A stretch of DNA of 64,000 bases, from assembly GCA_021229015.1 (NCBI GenBank), contig CM037783.1, positions 59,867,746-59,931,745 of the forward strand, written 5' to 3'. The DNA is from Solen grandis. Taxonomy: Eukaryota; Mollusca; Bivalvia; Adapedonta; Solenidae. Numbering within the stretch: the stretch's first letter is position 1; every line of letters starts with the position of its first letter. Below, piece by piece: positions 1 through 12,366 of this stretch. The notes beneath the pieces are model-generated. The model had not been told where the DNA came from, made no database searches, and saw only the letters and a program-made list of their open reading frames with translations. The position numbers and the translations under genes are program-made.

Positions 1-1358
1 TCCTAGGTTACTTTCACTTTGTAGTGTCTAAACTATCCACTGTGCTTTCATTTCATTCTCAGAACTACACATATGTTTTATTTTTTTAAAGAAAAAACAT
101 TTAAATACCAGCTTATAAAATCACAAAATCCAAAGTTCCTCTGAGTACAACAACATGTAGGTCACAACGTATCAATAAATTTATCTTGTTCAATATTCCC
201 TTTAACAGACCTCAATCCTACTTCACTATCAGCCCATTATCCATTTTACGACCACCAAACTCTTGATTTTGTTGCCACATGTTTGCCTAAATCCCATATA
301 AAGCCCACCAAATTCCAGACCATCCAGAGCTCCAAAACCAATATCTGCACACCCCAACTCTGGGCGCCCTGTTATTTTTATACCTGTTTGTATTGCTCCA
401 CTAAATCATGGCCTCCCCCCCAATAAAACCTGTGTTCGTCACAGGGATCGTGATAATGATTTTTCCTGCATGCCTCACCACTCGATTCACCCACTGTATT
501 GTATTATTACCTTGGTGAAAACTTATACACTGTAGATAGTATGTAGATACAGGGGGATCAAAGTTTATACGTCTTTTGCCCTGAATGATGGGGTAACACG
601 GGCAGTATGGAGATATTCAAGACCCAGGGGAAAGATACAGGTTAGAGCATGTCACACAGCCACCGGCGGGAAATGTTCAAATATTTGTGGATGTTTTGTC
701 ATGGATAACAATGGCTAGTATACAGGGATGATATTATGGCCATTCCAATATGTTAAATTGAATATTGCATTGACTATTGATTAGATCAAATGATCTCTAT
801 CACATACTCTTCATTGATTTGAAAACCAGTGAGAGATATAAAGTTTACAGTATAAACAACACCATATTAACTTAGCACAGTGCTTTTGTCCATATAGTGA
901 CATGCAATGACTCTAAAAGTTTCCCAATCTTATTTCTATACAACATAAAGGTTTAAATACATCAAATGTTTTATACAAGTACTTATTTCGTTTGCATAAA
1001 AAGTGAAATTTCAAAATAAAAAGTTATTTCTAATGACATGTGTTATGAAGCTTGTCAAGAACAATAATAACAATTTTCACAGATTCTGTCTCCTGACATC
1101 AATAAATAACTTGAAGGTATTAAGTGTCTAGGTAAGTTGAATACACCACTAACTGTGTTACTATTTTCTAGCACAGCAGTCACAGGCTGTTTGGATAGTA
1201 TCAAATTACTGATATGAAATATTGGAGCTGTTATGTCTTAAATATTTGATGATGATGATATAGGAGGATGGTGGTGATGATGATGATGATGATGATGGGA
1301 ACAGAACATAAATTGATTTTAAAATTTTATAACAAATGCTCAATGGGCCTAATAAAAC
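1..1358. other. AT-rich non-coding sequence
   Basis: No coding signal on either strand. A GAT/ATG trinucleotide run lies at about 1244-1295. No transposon ends were recognised. Confidence 0.6.
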
Positions 1359-1453
1359 GTGTGTCACCTGCTGAAGCGTGATGGACAGATGGACTAACAA
1401 ACCACGGAAAAGTGATCCCTATGTGTCACTTCTGCTTACAGCAGGTGACACAA
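1359..1453 (-). mobile_element. Miniature hairpin element (GTGTCACCTGCTG family), copy 2
   Basis: Reverse-oriented relative of 27481-27608: minus strand starts TGTGTCACCTGCTGTAAGC, includes GTGACACATAGGGATCAC and ends CTTCAGCAGGTGACACAC. It is about 95 bp. Confidence 0.6.
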
Positions 1454-1689
1454 AAAGAGGAATAAAGACTGATGTTAATCATTGCTGGAAAGAATGTTAT
1501 TCAAGGTACTTGAAACATCTTGGGCTGTTTGTACCAGCTTATCTATCTGTATTGACTATCCCTGTGATTAATTCTGACATAAGCCCCAGTATTGAGGACA
1601 AATTACCCATCATATCCTAAGTGTCCCTGTCTCATATTGATAATGGGTCTCTCCCGACATCCCACAGGAAATGTGTATTGGTTTATCAT

Positions 1690-1765
1690 ATTACAGCGTG
1701 GTCCAGTGGTAATCTATCCGACTCTGGACCAGGGGTTGTGGGTTTGAAACTTAATGATATGAAAA
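1690..1765 (+). repeat. tRNA-like head of a SINE or tRNA pseudogene
   Basis: GTGGTCCAGTGGTAATC and GACTCTGGACCAGGGGTTG, GTGGGTTTGAAAC have A- and B-box-like order with a CTG anticodon-like loop. The acceptor stem is not closed and no CCA-proximal pairing is visible, so it is not a functional tRNA gene. Confidence 0.5.
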
Positions 1766-3698
1766 ATGGGGGAAAAAAAGCTTTGTCTTGTTTCATAACC
1801 AGTTAAAACTTTGGAAATGAATATTCATCAAATCATGCACTTATACTTGTGAGGTAGAGTGTTAAATGATGGAAAATACTGCTGGTACACATATCCTATA
1901 AGTCTATGTATTTAAAGCCTGTACAATCTCATTACACCAATAAAATCATTCAATCATGAAATTAAATTACAAGGACTGTGTAACGATAGGATAAGACCAA
2001 TTTCACCAGTGTTACCATTCCTACCACATATACAGGGATAATAATAATGATGAGCAATTAAGAGTTCAAAGAGAAAATAATGACTTTCACAATGCTTCAC
2101 TATAAATGGGTTACAAGTATGTACCTGATATGATAATGTTACTTTTCCCCCAATTAACTTGAAATACATGAGTACACTGGCATTCCTTCACAAGGCGCTA
2201 GTAAAGATAGGATAATGACTATCTGATATCCCAGGGTTAAGGGAAAGCACAGGGTTTTGACAGCTCATGTGTCAATATTGTGTCCGATACACTGACGGTT
2301 AAGCTTGGGTATGTTTACATAGTATATTGCTGATTGGGCGACTCCTGATCTGTTGGGGTGTCAATGTTAATAATACCACAGTGTGAAATTAACTTACAAA
2401 GATAATTATGGGCTGCCATGTGCTGATACATGTATACACAGGTACATGGTTTAGGTGTCTAATCTAATAGAAAATTTATATATCAACTAAGTAAATGATT
2501 TTTTATGAAGCTATGCAGCAGAGAAATTCACAAATATAATCAAAGTAATTTGTTGATTGATACTGCATTTATTTGTTTTCAAATATTTGTACATATTGAT
2601 GACATAATCTGAGAATTGTGGTATATTTGGTCAATGGATTGACTTGATCATGGGAATATGTATATGTAATGACAAGAAACTGTATAATTTATGTCAATAA
2701 AATATACTATTCGTCTGTCTGCCTTAGTCCCTGAATAGTTAAGGTTTAATCTTCCATAAATAACAGGGATTCCAAAAAGTAACATACTTCAAGGCTTGTA
2801 TTTTTAAATTGGGATTAGCAGATAAGAAATCACATCTTCTGTTTAAGAAATTCAAAAAAGACATATTATATAAATACATTTACCTGTATATTCTGACATA
2901 ATAGGAATAATAATTTCAATGAAAATACATCAGAATGTTGTTGACCCTTACAATGCTCCCCATAAAAAGTGAATGGTACAGTCCAAATTGAAGAAAAGGA
3001 CAAGTCAAATCAAACTATGAAACTTAGCATGGTAAGGGTTAAGGAACTAAAAACTAGGCAACATGATAAATAAATTACACAACAGATAGAAAACAGGCTA
3101 TCAATTGGACATATCCATGCACAGTCTTTAACATTTGCATTCAGACCTTTTCATTGCCAGCTGCTGAATCATTAAAGGGAGATAATGAAGGACAAAGTAA
3201 AGCTGGATTTGTGAAGCTGGACTTGCCTCCCTTGGTTTATTCAATCTGCTAAATCCGCCTTGTGAGTAACCTACCTCACTTCAAGAATGCAGCCATTGTT
3301 ACATGTTCATGTTTGTGGAAATAATTAAATACTTCATTATTAAATTCAGTTGGCAGTGTAGGATTAGCCACACTGGACAAGGTCTGACCTCCCCAGGACC
3401 TGGTAATTCACACCAAACCTCGGTTAAATGGCCGTGTCAAATGACCAACACAATACACTTTAATCTTACTACTTGTTGCCAAAACCAACCATTCTAATGC
3501 TACTTACACAAATACTTCCTAATTCAAATAAATGTTGCAAATATTAATTTTACTTGAACAGGTGAACTTGAAACATTTTCATTGTTGTACAAATGTATTA
3601 TTGTATAAAAATGATAGGTACTTGTCAAATACAAACTCAAATATCAAGAAAGTGTAAACAAACCAAATGATGGGAAGTAATTTAATTTCTTTACTTGT
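1766..3698. other. Non-coding sequence, nothing recognised
   Basis: AT-rich with only short chance ORFs. I looked here for the first TRIC exon (an N-terminal helix and an FD-AH-type block) and did not find it. Confidence 0.55.
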
Positions 3699-3798
3699 NN
3701 NNNNNNNNNNNNNNNNNNNNNNNNNNNNNNNNNNNNNNNNNNNNNNNNNNNNNNNNNNNNNNNNNNNNNNNNNNNNNNNNNNNNNNNNNNNNNNNNNN
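3699..3798. other. Assembly gap (100 N)
   Basis: Exactly 100 N, a conventional placeholder, so the true size is unknown. The missing TRIC exon could fall here. Confidence 0.99.
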
Positions 3799-4084
3799 CA
3801 AGTCAAAACATGACAATCTGGATTGTACACACACTGGTGCTTATGCAGAAGCTTGCTAGTAACAAACATTCAAAATCTGAGTGCTGATACACGCTGAGAG
3901 AACAGGGTTTTTAATGTGATGATGTCGCAGTGGATTTCTTTTGTTTATCAAAGTAAATTTAATAAACGATCGCATTTTCAAGCCATGCCAATAAGCCCAA
4001 TGTTATAAACCTGCTTTAATCTTGCTTAAACACGGTCATTAAAAGAAAAGATGAACACGTTATTTGTCTCAGTGGATTGCTAAC

Positions 4085-4215
4085 AATAAGCATATTACAG
4101 TGATATCGCAGGGCAGTGTGGCAACACTATTTCTGTCTCATGCAGACATATGTTTCCAAGTGACTGAAATACTGTTGGTGGGACAATAAACCCATATGAT
4201 ACAAACAAACAATGC
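4085..4215 (+). mobile_element. SINE 3' fragment of the same family
   Basis: Shares AGTGTGGCA, AAGTGACTGAAATACTGT and a CAAACAAACAA tail with the full-length copy at 4558; the tRNA-like head is missing. Confidence 0.65.
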
Positions 4216-4557
4216 TGAAAATTAAAACTCAAATAAGAATTTCCAAACCAAGTTAAGTCTACAACCTAAAAAGGAGCTGCCTTTCAGATCAATAGTAAAT
4301 TATTGTATTGTTCCTGTCATGTCTCTTTGTCTCATAAATTAGCATGTCAGTGTTAAATTTTTAATTATGCTTGTCTTACATGTTTTCTGTCTATAGCCAC
4401 CATGAAAATATTCGAGGAGCATACACAATACAGACCAGTATGGTGTGCCATAGAATATTATAATGTGTTCATAATTTCAGATTAATATGGGTGAATATAT
4501 GTACACGTCCTTATTTAGAGTTCTGTCTCGTCATGATCATTCAGAATAACACGCACC

Positions 4558-4864
4558 GTCCCCAGTGGCCAAGTGGTTAGAGCATCCACCTCAGATGGGA
4601 GGACATGGGTTTGAACCCTGGCCACGACATACTAAAGTCGTAAAGAAATGTTACTGTTATAGCTCACTTGCTTGGCCCTCAGTATATAAAGGTAGTTGCA
4701 GGACTGGTTGACGTCAGGATAATGTGACTGGGTGTGGTTTCATGCCACATGTCTACGGCGTGATAACTTCAGTGTGGCACCACTACGTCTCTCTCAAGTA
4801 GAAATTGTCTCCAAATGACTGAAATACTGTCATTGGGATGTTAAATCCAACAAACAAACAAACA
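4558..4864 (+). mobile_element. tRNA-derived SINE, full length with target-site duplication
   Basis: A tRNA-like head has A-box TGGCCAAGTGGTTAGAGC (4566-4583) and B-box GGTTTGAACCC (4609-4619), followed by a tRNA-unrelated body containing CAAATGACTGAAATACTGTC and a CAAA tail ending about 4864. CAGAATAAC before and CAGAATGAC after look like the target duplication. Confidence 0.82.
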
Positions 4865-5319
4865 GAATGACTTGCAATATCTTTAGTTGCAATGAATAAA
4901 GTAGCAAATCATGATCAGGATTGAACATTCCTAAATTATGTCAGCAATCTCCAAAGATGTGGTAATTAAGTATTTGAAACTAGCATACTAATTACTACTT
5001 TAATAAGTATTAATACTTATCTAAATGGAAGCTAATCTAATGTTATCCACAAGAAATTGGAATTTCTCTTTCATATTCAGCAATGTTGCTGCATTTTCCC
5101 CTTATAATTTAAGCTCAAAAAGGGGATCCTTTTTCTTAATTAAAGAAAAAAGGAACCAGAACAAAATTTGATGGATTATCTTTATTTTATTAATTCATAA
5201 TTAATAAAAAAAAAATGCTGTCCACTTAGGTATATATGTATTTTACTGTGTTTTAACTGGGGTGTTTAAATTTTAATATCCTAACTTAAGTACTGCATAC
5301 AGGGCTCCCTATCTCCTTT

Positions 5320-6904
5320 TTAGCTCACCTGAGCACAACGTGCTCATGGTGAGCTATTGTGATCGCCTTTTGTCCGTCGTCCGTGCGTGCGTGCGTGCGT
5401 CCGTCGTCAACAATTTGCTTTAAACAACATCTCCTCATGAACCGCTGAAGGGATTTTGACCAAACTTCACAGGAATCATCCTTATGATGCCCTCTATCAA
5501 AGTTGTACAAATTATTCAGATTGGTTAAAAAAGTAGGTCACAGGAGCTAAAAATAGATTTTAAAAATGCAAACTTTGAAAATCTTCTTCTGCAAAACTGC
5601 AAGGCCTAGAGCTTAGATATTTGGTATGTAGCATCATCTTATGGGCCATTACCAAGATTGTACAAATCATAGCCCTACGGTGATAAATGACCCCGCACCA
5701 GGGGTCACTTGTTTTACATAGAGTTATATAGGAAAATCTTTAAAATCTTCTTCTAAACGCAAGGCCTAGAGCTTAGATATTTGGTATGTAGCATCATCTT
5801 ATGGGCCATTACCAAGATTGTACAAATCATACCCTATGGTGATAAATGACCCCGCACCATGGGTCACTTGTTTTACATAGAGTTATATAGGAAAAACTTT
5901 AAAAATCTTCTTCTATGAATCCATAAGGCCTAGAGATTAGATATTTGGTATGAAGCATCATCTTATGGTTCATTACCAAGATTGTACAAATCATGACCCT
6001 ATGGTGATAAATGACCCCGCACCATGGGTCACTTGTTTTACATAGAGTTATATAGAAAAAACTTTAAAAATCTTCTTCTATGAATCCATTAGGCCTAGAG
6101 CTTAGATATTTGGTATGTAGCATCATCTTATGGGCCATTACCAAGATTGTACAAATCATAGCCCTACGATGATAAATGACCCCGCACCAGGGGTCACTTG
6201 TTTTACATAGAGTTATATAGGAAAATCTTTAAAAATCTTCTTCTATGAATCCATTAGGCCTAGAGCTTAGATATTTGGTATGTAGCATCATCTTATGGTT
6301 CATTACCAAGATTGTACAAATCATAGCCCTATGGTGATAAATGACCCCGCACCAGGGGTCACTTGTTTTACATAGAGTTATATAGGAAAATCTTTAAAAA
6401 TCTTCTTCTATGAATCCATAAGGCCTAGAGATTAGATATTTGGTATGAAGCATCATCTTATGGTTTATTACCAAGATTGTACAAATCATAGCCCTATGGT
6501 GATAAATGACCCCGCACCAGGGGTCACTTGTTTTACATAGAGTTATATAGGAAAATCTTTAAAAATCTTCTTCTATGAATCCATTATGCCTAGAGATTAG
6601 ATATTTGGTATGAAGCATCATCTTATGGTTTATTACCAAGATTGTACAAATCATGACCCTATGGTGATAAATGCCCCCGCACCAGGGGTCACTTGTTTAA
6701 CATAGAGTTATATAGGAAAATCTTTAAAAATCTTCTTCTATGAATCCATTATGCCCAGTGCTTATATATTTGGTGTGTAGTATTGTCAGGGCTAAAATGT
6801 TTAAGATTGAGTTATATCAGAATTCTTGTCTGTTTAAAAACCTTGTAATCAGTTGTAGCAATGGTACTCAGGTGAGCGATCCAGGGCCATCATGGCCCTC
6901 TTGT
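5320..6904 (+). mobile_element. Helentron-like element, family A, eight 165-bp units
   Basis: Starts TTTTTAGCTCACC with hairpin GCTCACCTGAGCAC / GTGCTCATGGTGAGC, then a GTCC/GTGC-rich tract and a conserved leader (CAACAATTTGCTTTAAA). A core unit recurs at 5581, 5745, 5905, 6070, 6235, 6400, 6565 and 6730, period 160-165 bp and mostly exactly 165, each with CTTAGATATTTGGTATG and CCCCGCACCA-GGGGTCACTTG. The 3' end has CTCAGGTGAGC (hairpin arm repeated), stem-loop AGGGCCATCATGGCCCT and CTTGTTT. It is non-coding. Confidence 0.9.
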
Positions 6905-8710
6905 TTGGTACTGTTAGTGGGCACTATTCCCCCAGCCAAAAAGTATGTTTTTTCCCCCATTTTCAAATAATCAAAAATGCAAGAACTCTTATAAATAAAT
7001 AGCAAGAAAGGTCAAGTGGTAGAACATTGTACAATACAGCTTTACTGTATACTAGATGATTTCCATTTCATTATAACCATTAAAGCTACTAGACAGGAAC
7101 TATTATGTACATTTAAATAAATAATTACTGAATGTTTGTGCAGCAAAAATTGCCTAAACTTCCCCCTACAGCGGAAAACAACTCAAATTCTCCCTCCTGA
7201 AGGTAGAGGTACTGTTCCCTTTCCCTTGTGACATTCATAAGTAATTATTTTCATAAATAAGACTGAGTAATGAAACCCCTCTACTTTTCTCAAAGAACTG
7301 ATTAAAACAGCAGTATTTTGTATTCTGTAACGGCTTTCTTGTACAGAGTACAGGACATAAGTTCAAGGTCATTTGTAAGTAGTATTTCAAGTGTAGCCCA
7401 TTCTGTTAGACCTGCTACAGTAAAGTCTTATAAAACAGAGGTGAAGATGAATGGCTGTTTTATAGTTCAAACAATTGACAGGAACATTCTCATATTTAGT
7501 TGAACTACGGTATCAGAGAATGTAAAGATGAATGAGTTCTATATAATTTCTTTGACGTTAAAGTTAATACATTCATGCCAAATTCTGGTTGGATCAGTAC
7601 TCTACTCTAGGCGAAATTTCTAGAATAAATGCAACACTGGGGTTAAACCCTCAGGCTTTGGCTTCTGGTCAATGTACTAAGCCAAAAGACTAGAACATGG
7701 TGTCCTTACAGAAAACCTTTTAGATACTCCACACATTACAGGACTTGTTAATGGCAAGATTAGCAATGGTAGATTCTCTGTTCATCTGGCGTGTCAGGTC
7801 CATCTGTTTTATACAAACTTGACTGTGGAATCTTAGAAATGAGGGTGCACTGACTTCCCAGGGAGAGAAAATAGCAGTACAATCATAGACCAACTTGCCA
7901 CTCTGTTTGCTGCACACAAGTATTCCTCCAACCTGTATACATACATACATACATACATCTTTCCACTAATTTGCTTGCCTTGCTATTTTCAATGCTCTCT
8001 CACAGGTTTTGTGATTAACAACAGCAGGCTTGTAGACATAGCTAGGTAATCAGTGAAACATTGTGGTTTATATTATGTTATCATGGCTTTCTGTGTATGT
8101 GAAGATGCGAGTTGCAGCAGCAGTACTAGTAGTAGTAGTAGCAGTGTAACAGCCTTTTCCTGATTAGGGGGAAAGTCGGCCATAATAAACCATATTTTAG
8201 GGAAAATTGTGCCATTTTCTTAATTTGGTTAAATACAAATTTAGAGACTATCCCATGAATTTTAAGATTTCTTTTTAGACTCCTGAAGTGATTTAGGGCC
8301 ATCATTGACCTCTTGTTTTTCTTCTTTTGGAAATGGCCCCCTTTCAACAATAATCATTCGTAGGTATCCAAATTATGTTTCAAGTTGTTGTCTATAAGGT
8401 ACTTCTTGATAAAAAGCAAATTTGTTTTGGAATCTTTATATGAATACTGGGATAATTGATGTTTTTTGTCTCAAATTGATGAAGCAAATAAGCTTATTAC
8501 ATTACACTCACATTAAAGATTAATAAGGTGTTGAGGTTTACTGAAATGCACATTTTCCCATATTCAAACATACTACAACAATTGTGCATTCAGTAGATTT
8601 TTTTTTGTAAAATGTTTATTTTGGACCGTTATTTTAAAAGATATATCATGACTGATATTGTACATTGTAATGTATGGCTGAATTATGTATTTTGATTGTA
8701 CAGAACAGCT
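6905..8710. other. Non-coding sequence between two family-A elements
   Basis: Chance ORFs only. It contains a CATA tetramer run (7936-7957) and an AGT/AGC trinucleotide run (8108-8143). No gene or element ends were recognised. Confidence 0.55.
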
Positions 8711-8713
8711 TTT

Positions 8714-9959
8714 TAGCTCACCTGAGCACGAAGTGCTCAAGGTGAGCTATTGTGATCACCTTTTGTCCGTCGTCCGTCGTCCGTCGTCCGTGCGTGCGTG
8801 CGTGCGTGCGTGCGTGCGTCCGTCCGTCGTCAACAATTTGCTTTAAAGAACATCTCCTCCTGAACCGCTGAAGGGATTTTGACCAAACTTCACAGGAATC
8901 ATCCTTATGATGCCTTCTATCAAAGTTGTACAAATTATTCAGATTGGTTGAAAAAGTAGGTCACAGGAGCTAAAAATAGATTTTAAAAACTCAAACTTTG
9001 AAAATCTTCTTCTGCAAAACTGCAAGGCTTAGAGCTTAGATATTTGGTATGTAGCATCATCTAATGGTTCATTACCAAGATTGTTCAAATCATAGCCCTA
9101 TGGTGATAAATGCCCCCGCACCAGGGGTCACTTGTTTTACATAGAGTTATATAGGAAAATCTTAAAAAATCTTCTTCTGTAAATCCATAAGGCCCAGAGC
9201 TTACATATTTGGTATGTAGCATCATCTAATGGTTCATTACCAAGATTGTTCAAATCATAGCCTTACGGTGATAAATGACCCTGCACCAGTGGTCACTTGT
9301 TTCACAAAGAGTTACATAGGAAAAGACCTAGAGCTTAATCTATAGATTTGATGTGAAATATTGTCTAGTGGTCCGTACCCACATAATTCATAGTTATAGA
9401 CCAATCATAAAAAAAATATTTTGCAATATTACTAGTTTGAGAGATTATGACTAGATAATGGTTAAAATTTGGCCCTTGATTGAATCACTTTTTACTTTAA
9501 ATTACATACTTGATATATGTTTTATATTAAAATCAGTATCTACGATTAAATAAAATGATAAAAAGACTAAGAGAATATATTGTGTCAATTGTATATTAAA
9601 TAAAGGTTTTCTTTAAGAAAGATATGAAAGTACAGATAATCGTATTGTTGGTAATAAAAACACATTCGGTCGTTTTAGGTTATAATATTATTAACCAATG
9701 AAAAATTAGGAAACTATTCAGCCCTCCATTTCCGGTTTCAGTTTGGTAGGTATACGATTCTCTTCAGAAATTTCAACGAATTATTGAAGATCATTAATCT
9801 AACAGACCTAAAAAGCGATTGAAAAGTAGGTCAGTAGGTCAAATCTTAGAAAAACCTTGTTTACACACTGGAGGCCACAATTTTGATTCAATCTTCCTCA
9901 AACTGGTCAGCACAAATGTCCTCAGGTGAGCGTCTTTAGGGCCATCTTGGCCCTCTTGT
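8714..9959 (+). mobile_element. Helentron-like element, family A, about two core units
   Basis: Same termini as the 5320 copy (GCTCACCTGAGCACG / GTGCTCAAGGTGAGC; CTCAGGTGAGC, stem-loop AGGGCCATCTTGGCCCT, CTTGTT) and an expanded GTCC/GTGC tract at 8767-8828. Core units start at 9004 and 9169 (165 bp apart). The remaining 3' part (9300-9900) is divergent, AT-rich and distinct from the other copies. Confidence 0.88.
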
Positions 9960-9960
9960 T

Positions 9961-10505
9961 ATCATATGTCTTGGGAAGGAAGAAGCAAATGTAAAGGTGA
10001 AGGCTGAATGATGATAAAAGAAAGGTTTCCATATATTGTCATACCTCTACTATGAAGGGGGAGGGGTTCTAGATTTGCCCTAAAGAATTGTCTGTCAGAA
10101 AATATTGTTTTGCACATATCCCCAAAACTGTTATATTAAGCCATGCATAGCCAGTCCTAAAAATTTTCAGGCATGTTTACCAGAATGTAAAGCTGTGCAC
10201 ATGAAGTTTCATATAGAAATTTATGGAGACATTACAGTGATGACCCTAAATAAGTTAGTGAAAATGGCACAAAGTGGGGGTGTCCATGTTCAATGGTTTT
10301 TCTAGTTTCATGCTGATAACTTAAGGCTTCATTTTGTTTAGCTATTTTAAGAATGTAATCTGTTTTTGTTAAATAATTATGAAATAATCATATTATGGAA
10401 AGCCAATTTGTTTTCAAAAATTGTAATGAGTTTATCATGAGAAAGAAATCTTCATGAGAGAAGCCAGGGGTCATAAAACATTTCAAATTGAGATTTATTT
10501 ATACC
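9961..10505. other. Non-coding sequence
   Basis: Nothing recognised. One short open frame at 10105-10305 has no coding character that I can support. Confidence 0.5.
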
Positions 10506-10509
10506 TTAA

Positions 10510-10655
10510 AGGAATACGCTCGGCTGATAACAACTAGGTTTTAATTGAAAGATATTGATGTAAATAAACCAATTTAATTACTCATTTCATTGAATCAATC
10601 GTAATAAGAAAGAAATTGCAAGTTAAAGACGTCTATTTACACCAATTTGCTCCGA
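10510..10655 (+). repeat. Left terminal inverted repeat of the P2X7-like element
   Basis: Begins AGGAATACGCTCGGCTGAT immediately after TTAA. It is the reverse complement of 11968-12113 with roughly ten mismatches over about 145 bp. Confidence 0.88.
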
Positions 10656-10883
10656 GACATGGGCGCAGACATTGTTTACGTCTCGTGGTCTCGCGAGACT
10701 TTTTTTACAACAATCGTGACGTCACAGACACACTTCCGGTTGCGTACATACATTGAAATATAGAAGGGAATTACGTGTGTTGTGGAGAAATTTTACCCCC
10801 AAAAAGAAACAGGAAGGCAAAAAGTATGAATATGATGAAAATATATTATTAAAAGATTAAACTATGATCATTTTATTGTTTTC

Positions 10884-11186
10884 TTACTCGTGAGTGAGAG
10901 AGTCTGGAGCCCTTGTCCTATGACCTTTGTATGCCAGAATGGTGATGAATGCAACTTCTAAAACAGAATCATTCAGAACTAAGGTGTGAAAGTCCGTATG
11001 GTCCGTAATGCACGTAAGTTCATCAACATAATTTTCCATATTGGATGGCATCATAACACAGTTATCACACAGACAAAAGTCCTCAGCACATAAATATTCC
11101 TCCTCTCGTACGTCATTGTCTTGAAGCAGTTGCAGCTCTTCCTCAGTATATTCGGGCTCAAAGTCGTAAGGAACTATACACTCCAT
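10884..11186 (-). CDS. Truncated P2X7-like (P2X purinoceptor 7 C-terminal-like) domain protein inside a TIR element
   Basis: 100 codons starting at ATG 11186. Residues 6-18 are PYDFEPEYTEEEL, the opening block I associate with the large bivalve family annotated 'P2X purinoceptor 7-like'. C38-C40-C43 form a CxCxxC cluster followed by MP (46-47); residues 59-63 are CITDH and 75-80 VLEVAF, matching the family's CITxH block. The expected second Cys pair (CCxE) and the C-terminal AYRQ-W-G-LGK and LPSC blocks are absent; the frame instead ends AYKGHRTRAPDSLTHE. It is therefore a shortened or decayed copy, or a mini-protein. A minus-strand AATAAA lies within 20 bp after the stop. The family occurs as a zinc-binding-like domain independent of the ion channel; no function is claimed here. 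Confidence 0.7.
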   Translation of the reverse strand: MECIVPYDFEPEYTEEELQLLQDNDVREEEYLCAEDFCLCDNCVMMPSNMENYVDELTCITDHTDFHTLVLNDSVLEVAFITILAYKGHRTRAPDSLTHE

Positions 11187-11967
11187 TTTAAGAAAATTTA
11201 TATCTCAAAAACTTTATTAAACTTCCTGCTATAGTGATCGAACCATAACTAAAGTCAATACCCCTTGTCACGAAATCATTTATGCACATTCTCACAAACA
11301 TCGCTATTTTAATTGCGCAAATCATTACAGCAATTATCAACAATTTTTAAACACTTTTTCAATCAAACATATAAATATATAAAAGGGGCGGTATCATGTA
11401 AGTAGAAATCTAATTGCAATGACGGTAACTGTGAAATACTATAGAGACGAATCAAAGGGACACCGTGTTGTAATTATGATTAACACACCTAATTGCTCGC
11501 AATTTAGCAAAATAATGTAAATTATGCTAACTACTTTCTGTATATCACACTAACATGAGCTCATTGCGATACGATACCTTTACTTATATATATTTATTTA
11601 AACAGACTTTTTCCGTAAAATAGCATAATATAGATTATTATAATATAAAACGTGGATTCAACACTTTTCTTTCATATTTATATAATGCATTTAGTATGTT
11701 TGTGGTGATGATTATACTCTACATGTCCGTTTCAGTAAAACGTGCACATCAATTGTCTGTTGACATGGTGACTCGGTCGCACGCTTCGTTTTATGGCCGT
11801 GTTTTATGGCCCTGAGGTGCGATTTTATATGACGCTTATTCTGTTACAAAGGCTTGCCAGTGATTTCTTATCCAATCAGTTTAACACCACACAACTTTTC
11901 AATAACCGCAGTTGCAAGCATTTCACGGTAAAAATGACAAAGATGTATTATAGAAATAAAAAATATC

Positions 11968-12113
11968 GCGGATCAAATTGGTTTAAATAGACGTCTTTAA
12001 CTTACAATTTCTTTCTTATTACGATTGATGCAATGAAATGAGAAATTTAATTGGTTTATTTACATCAATATCTTTCAATTGAAACCTAGTTGTAATCAGC
12101 TGAGCGTATTCCT
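11968..12113 (-). repeat. Right terminal inverted repeat of the P2X7-like element
   Basis: Ends GAGCGTATTCCT directly before TTAA 12114-12117 and mirrors the left repeat, including GACGTCTATTT and AAGATATTGATG blocks. Confidence 0.88.
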
Positions 12114-12337
12114 TTAATGCTTTTATCACAACCCCTATTAATCGCACTCATCGATCGGGATATGGTTCAATGGGTATTTGTGACGTCACAGAAAGGTAAA
12201 CATGAACAAAGATGGCAGCGGCCATAGCCGATCGAAATCACAAACTTTAAACAGCTATATCTTCACAAATATAGCGTGTATAAAAATGAAAGTCATGTCA
12301 AAGTGATCTACACTAAAAGGTTTGTTGATGGTTAAAT

Positions 12338-12366
12338 TTTCATTTCAGCCGAGCATATTCCTTTAA
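12338..12366 (-). repeat. Extra single terminus of the same TTAA family
   Basis: CAGCCGAGCATATTCCT followed by TTAA at 12363-12366 matches the outer 20 bp of the TIRs at 10510 and 12113, with divergence inside. No partner end was found nearby, so a second, related or nested element is likely. Confidence 0.55.

Larger units (their letters stand above)
10506..12117. mobile_element. TTAA-flanked TIR element carrying a P2X7-like ORF (Kolobok- or piggyBac-like)
   Basis: Bounded by TTAA at 10506-10509 and 12114-12117. Inverted repeats of about 145 bp (10510-10655 and 11968-12113) begin AGGAATACGCTC and share a long near-identical stretch ending GACGTCTATTT. TTAA target duplication is known for piggyBac and Kolobok transposons; a TIR starting AGG rather than CCY fits Kolobok better. 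No transposase is visible. The interior holds one minus-strand ORF (10884-11186) with a poly(A)-type signal just after the stop, and a TGACGTCA CRE-like palindrome near 10718. Confidence 0.85.

Noticed and set aside
4558..4632. A functional tRNA gene
   Set aside because: A- and B-boxes are present, but the acceptor stem is not closed and a SINE body with a CAAA tail follows.
5325..5510. Frames with THARTD-type repeats at 5325-5510 and 8718-8933
   Set aside because: Translation of the GTCC/GTGC tract of Helentron-like elements, not protein genes.
5581..6890. CRISPR-like array in the regular repeats
   Set aside because: Whole 165-bp units repeat head to tail without short repeats and unique spacers, and the genome is eukaryotic.
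12175..12240. ATG-GCAGCGGCCATAGCC open start near a CRE-like motif, as a possible TRIC first exon
   Set aside because: The frame stops after about a dozen codons and lacks the TRIC N-terminal helix and FD-AH block.
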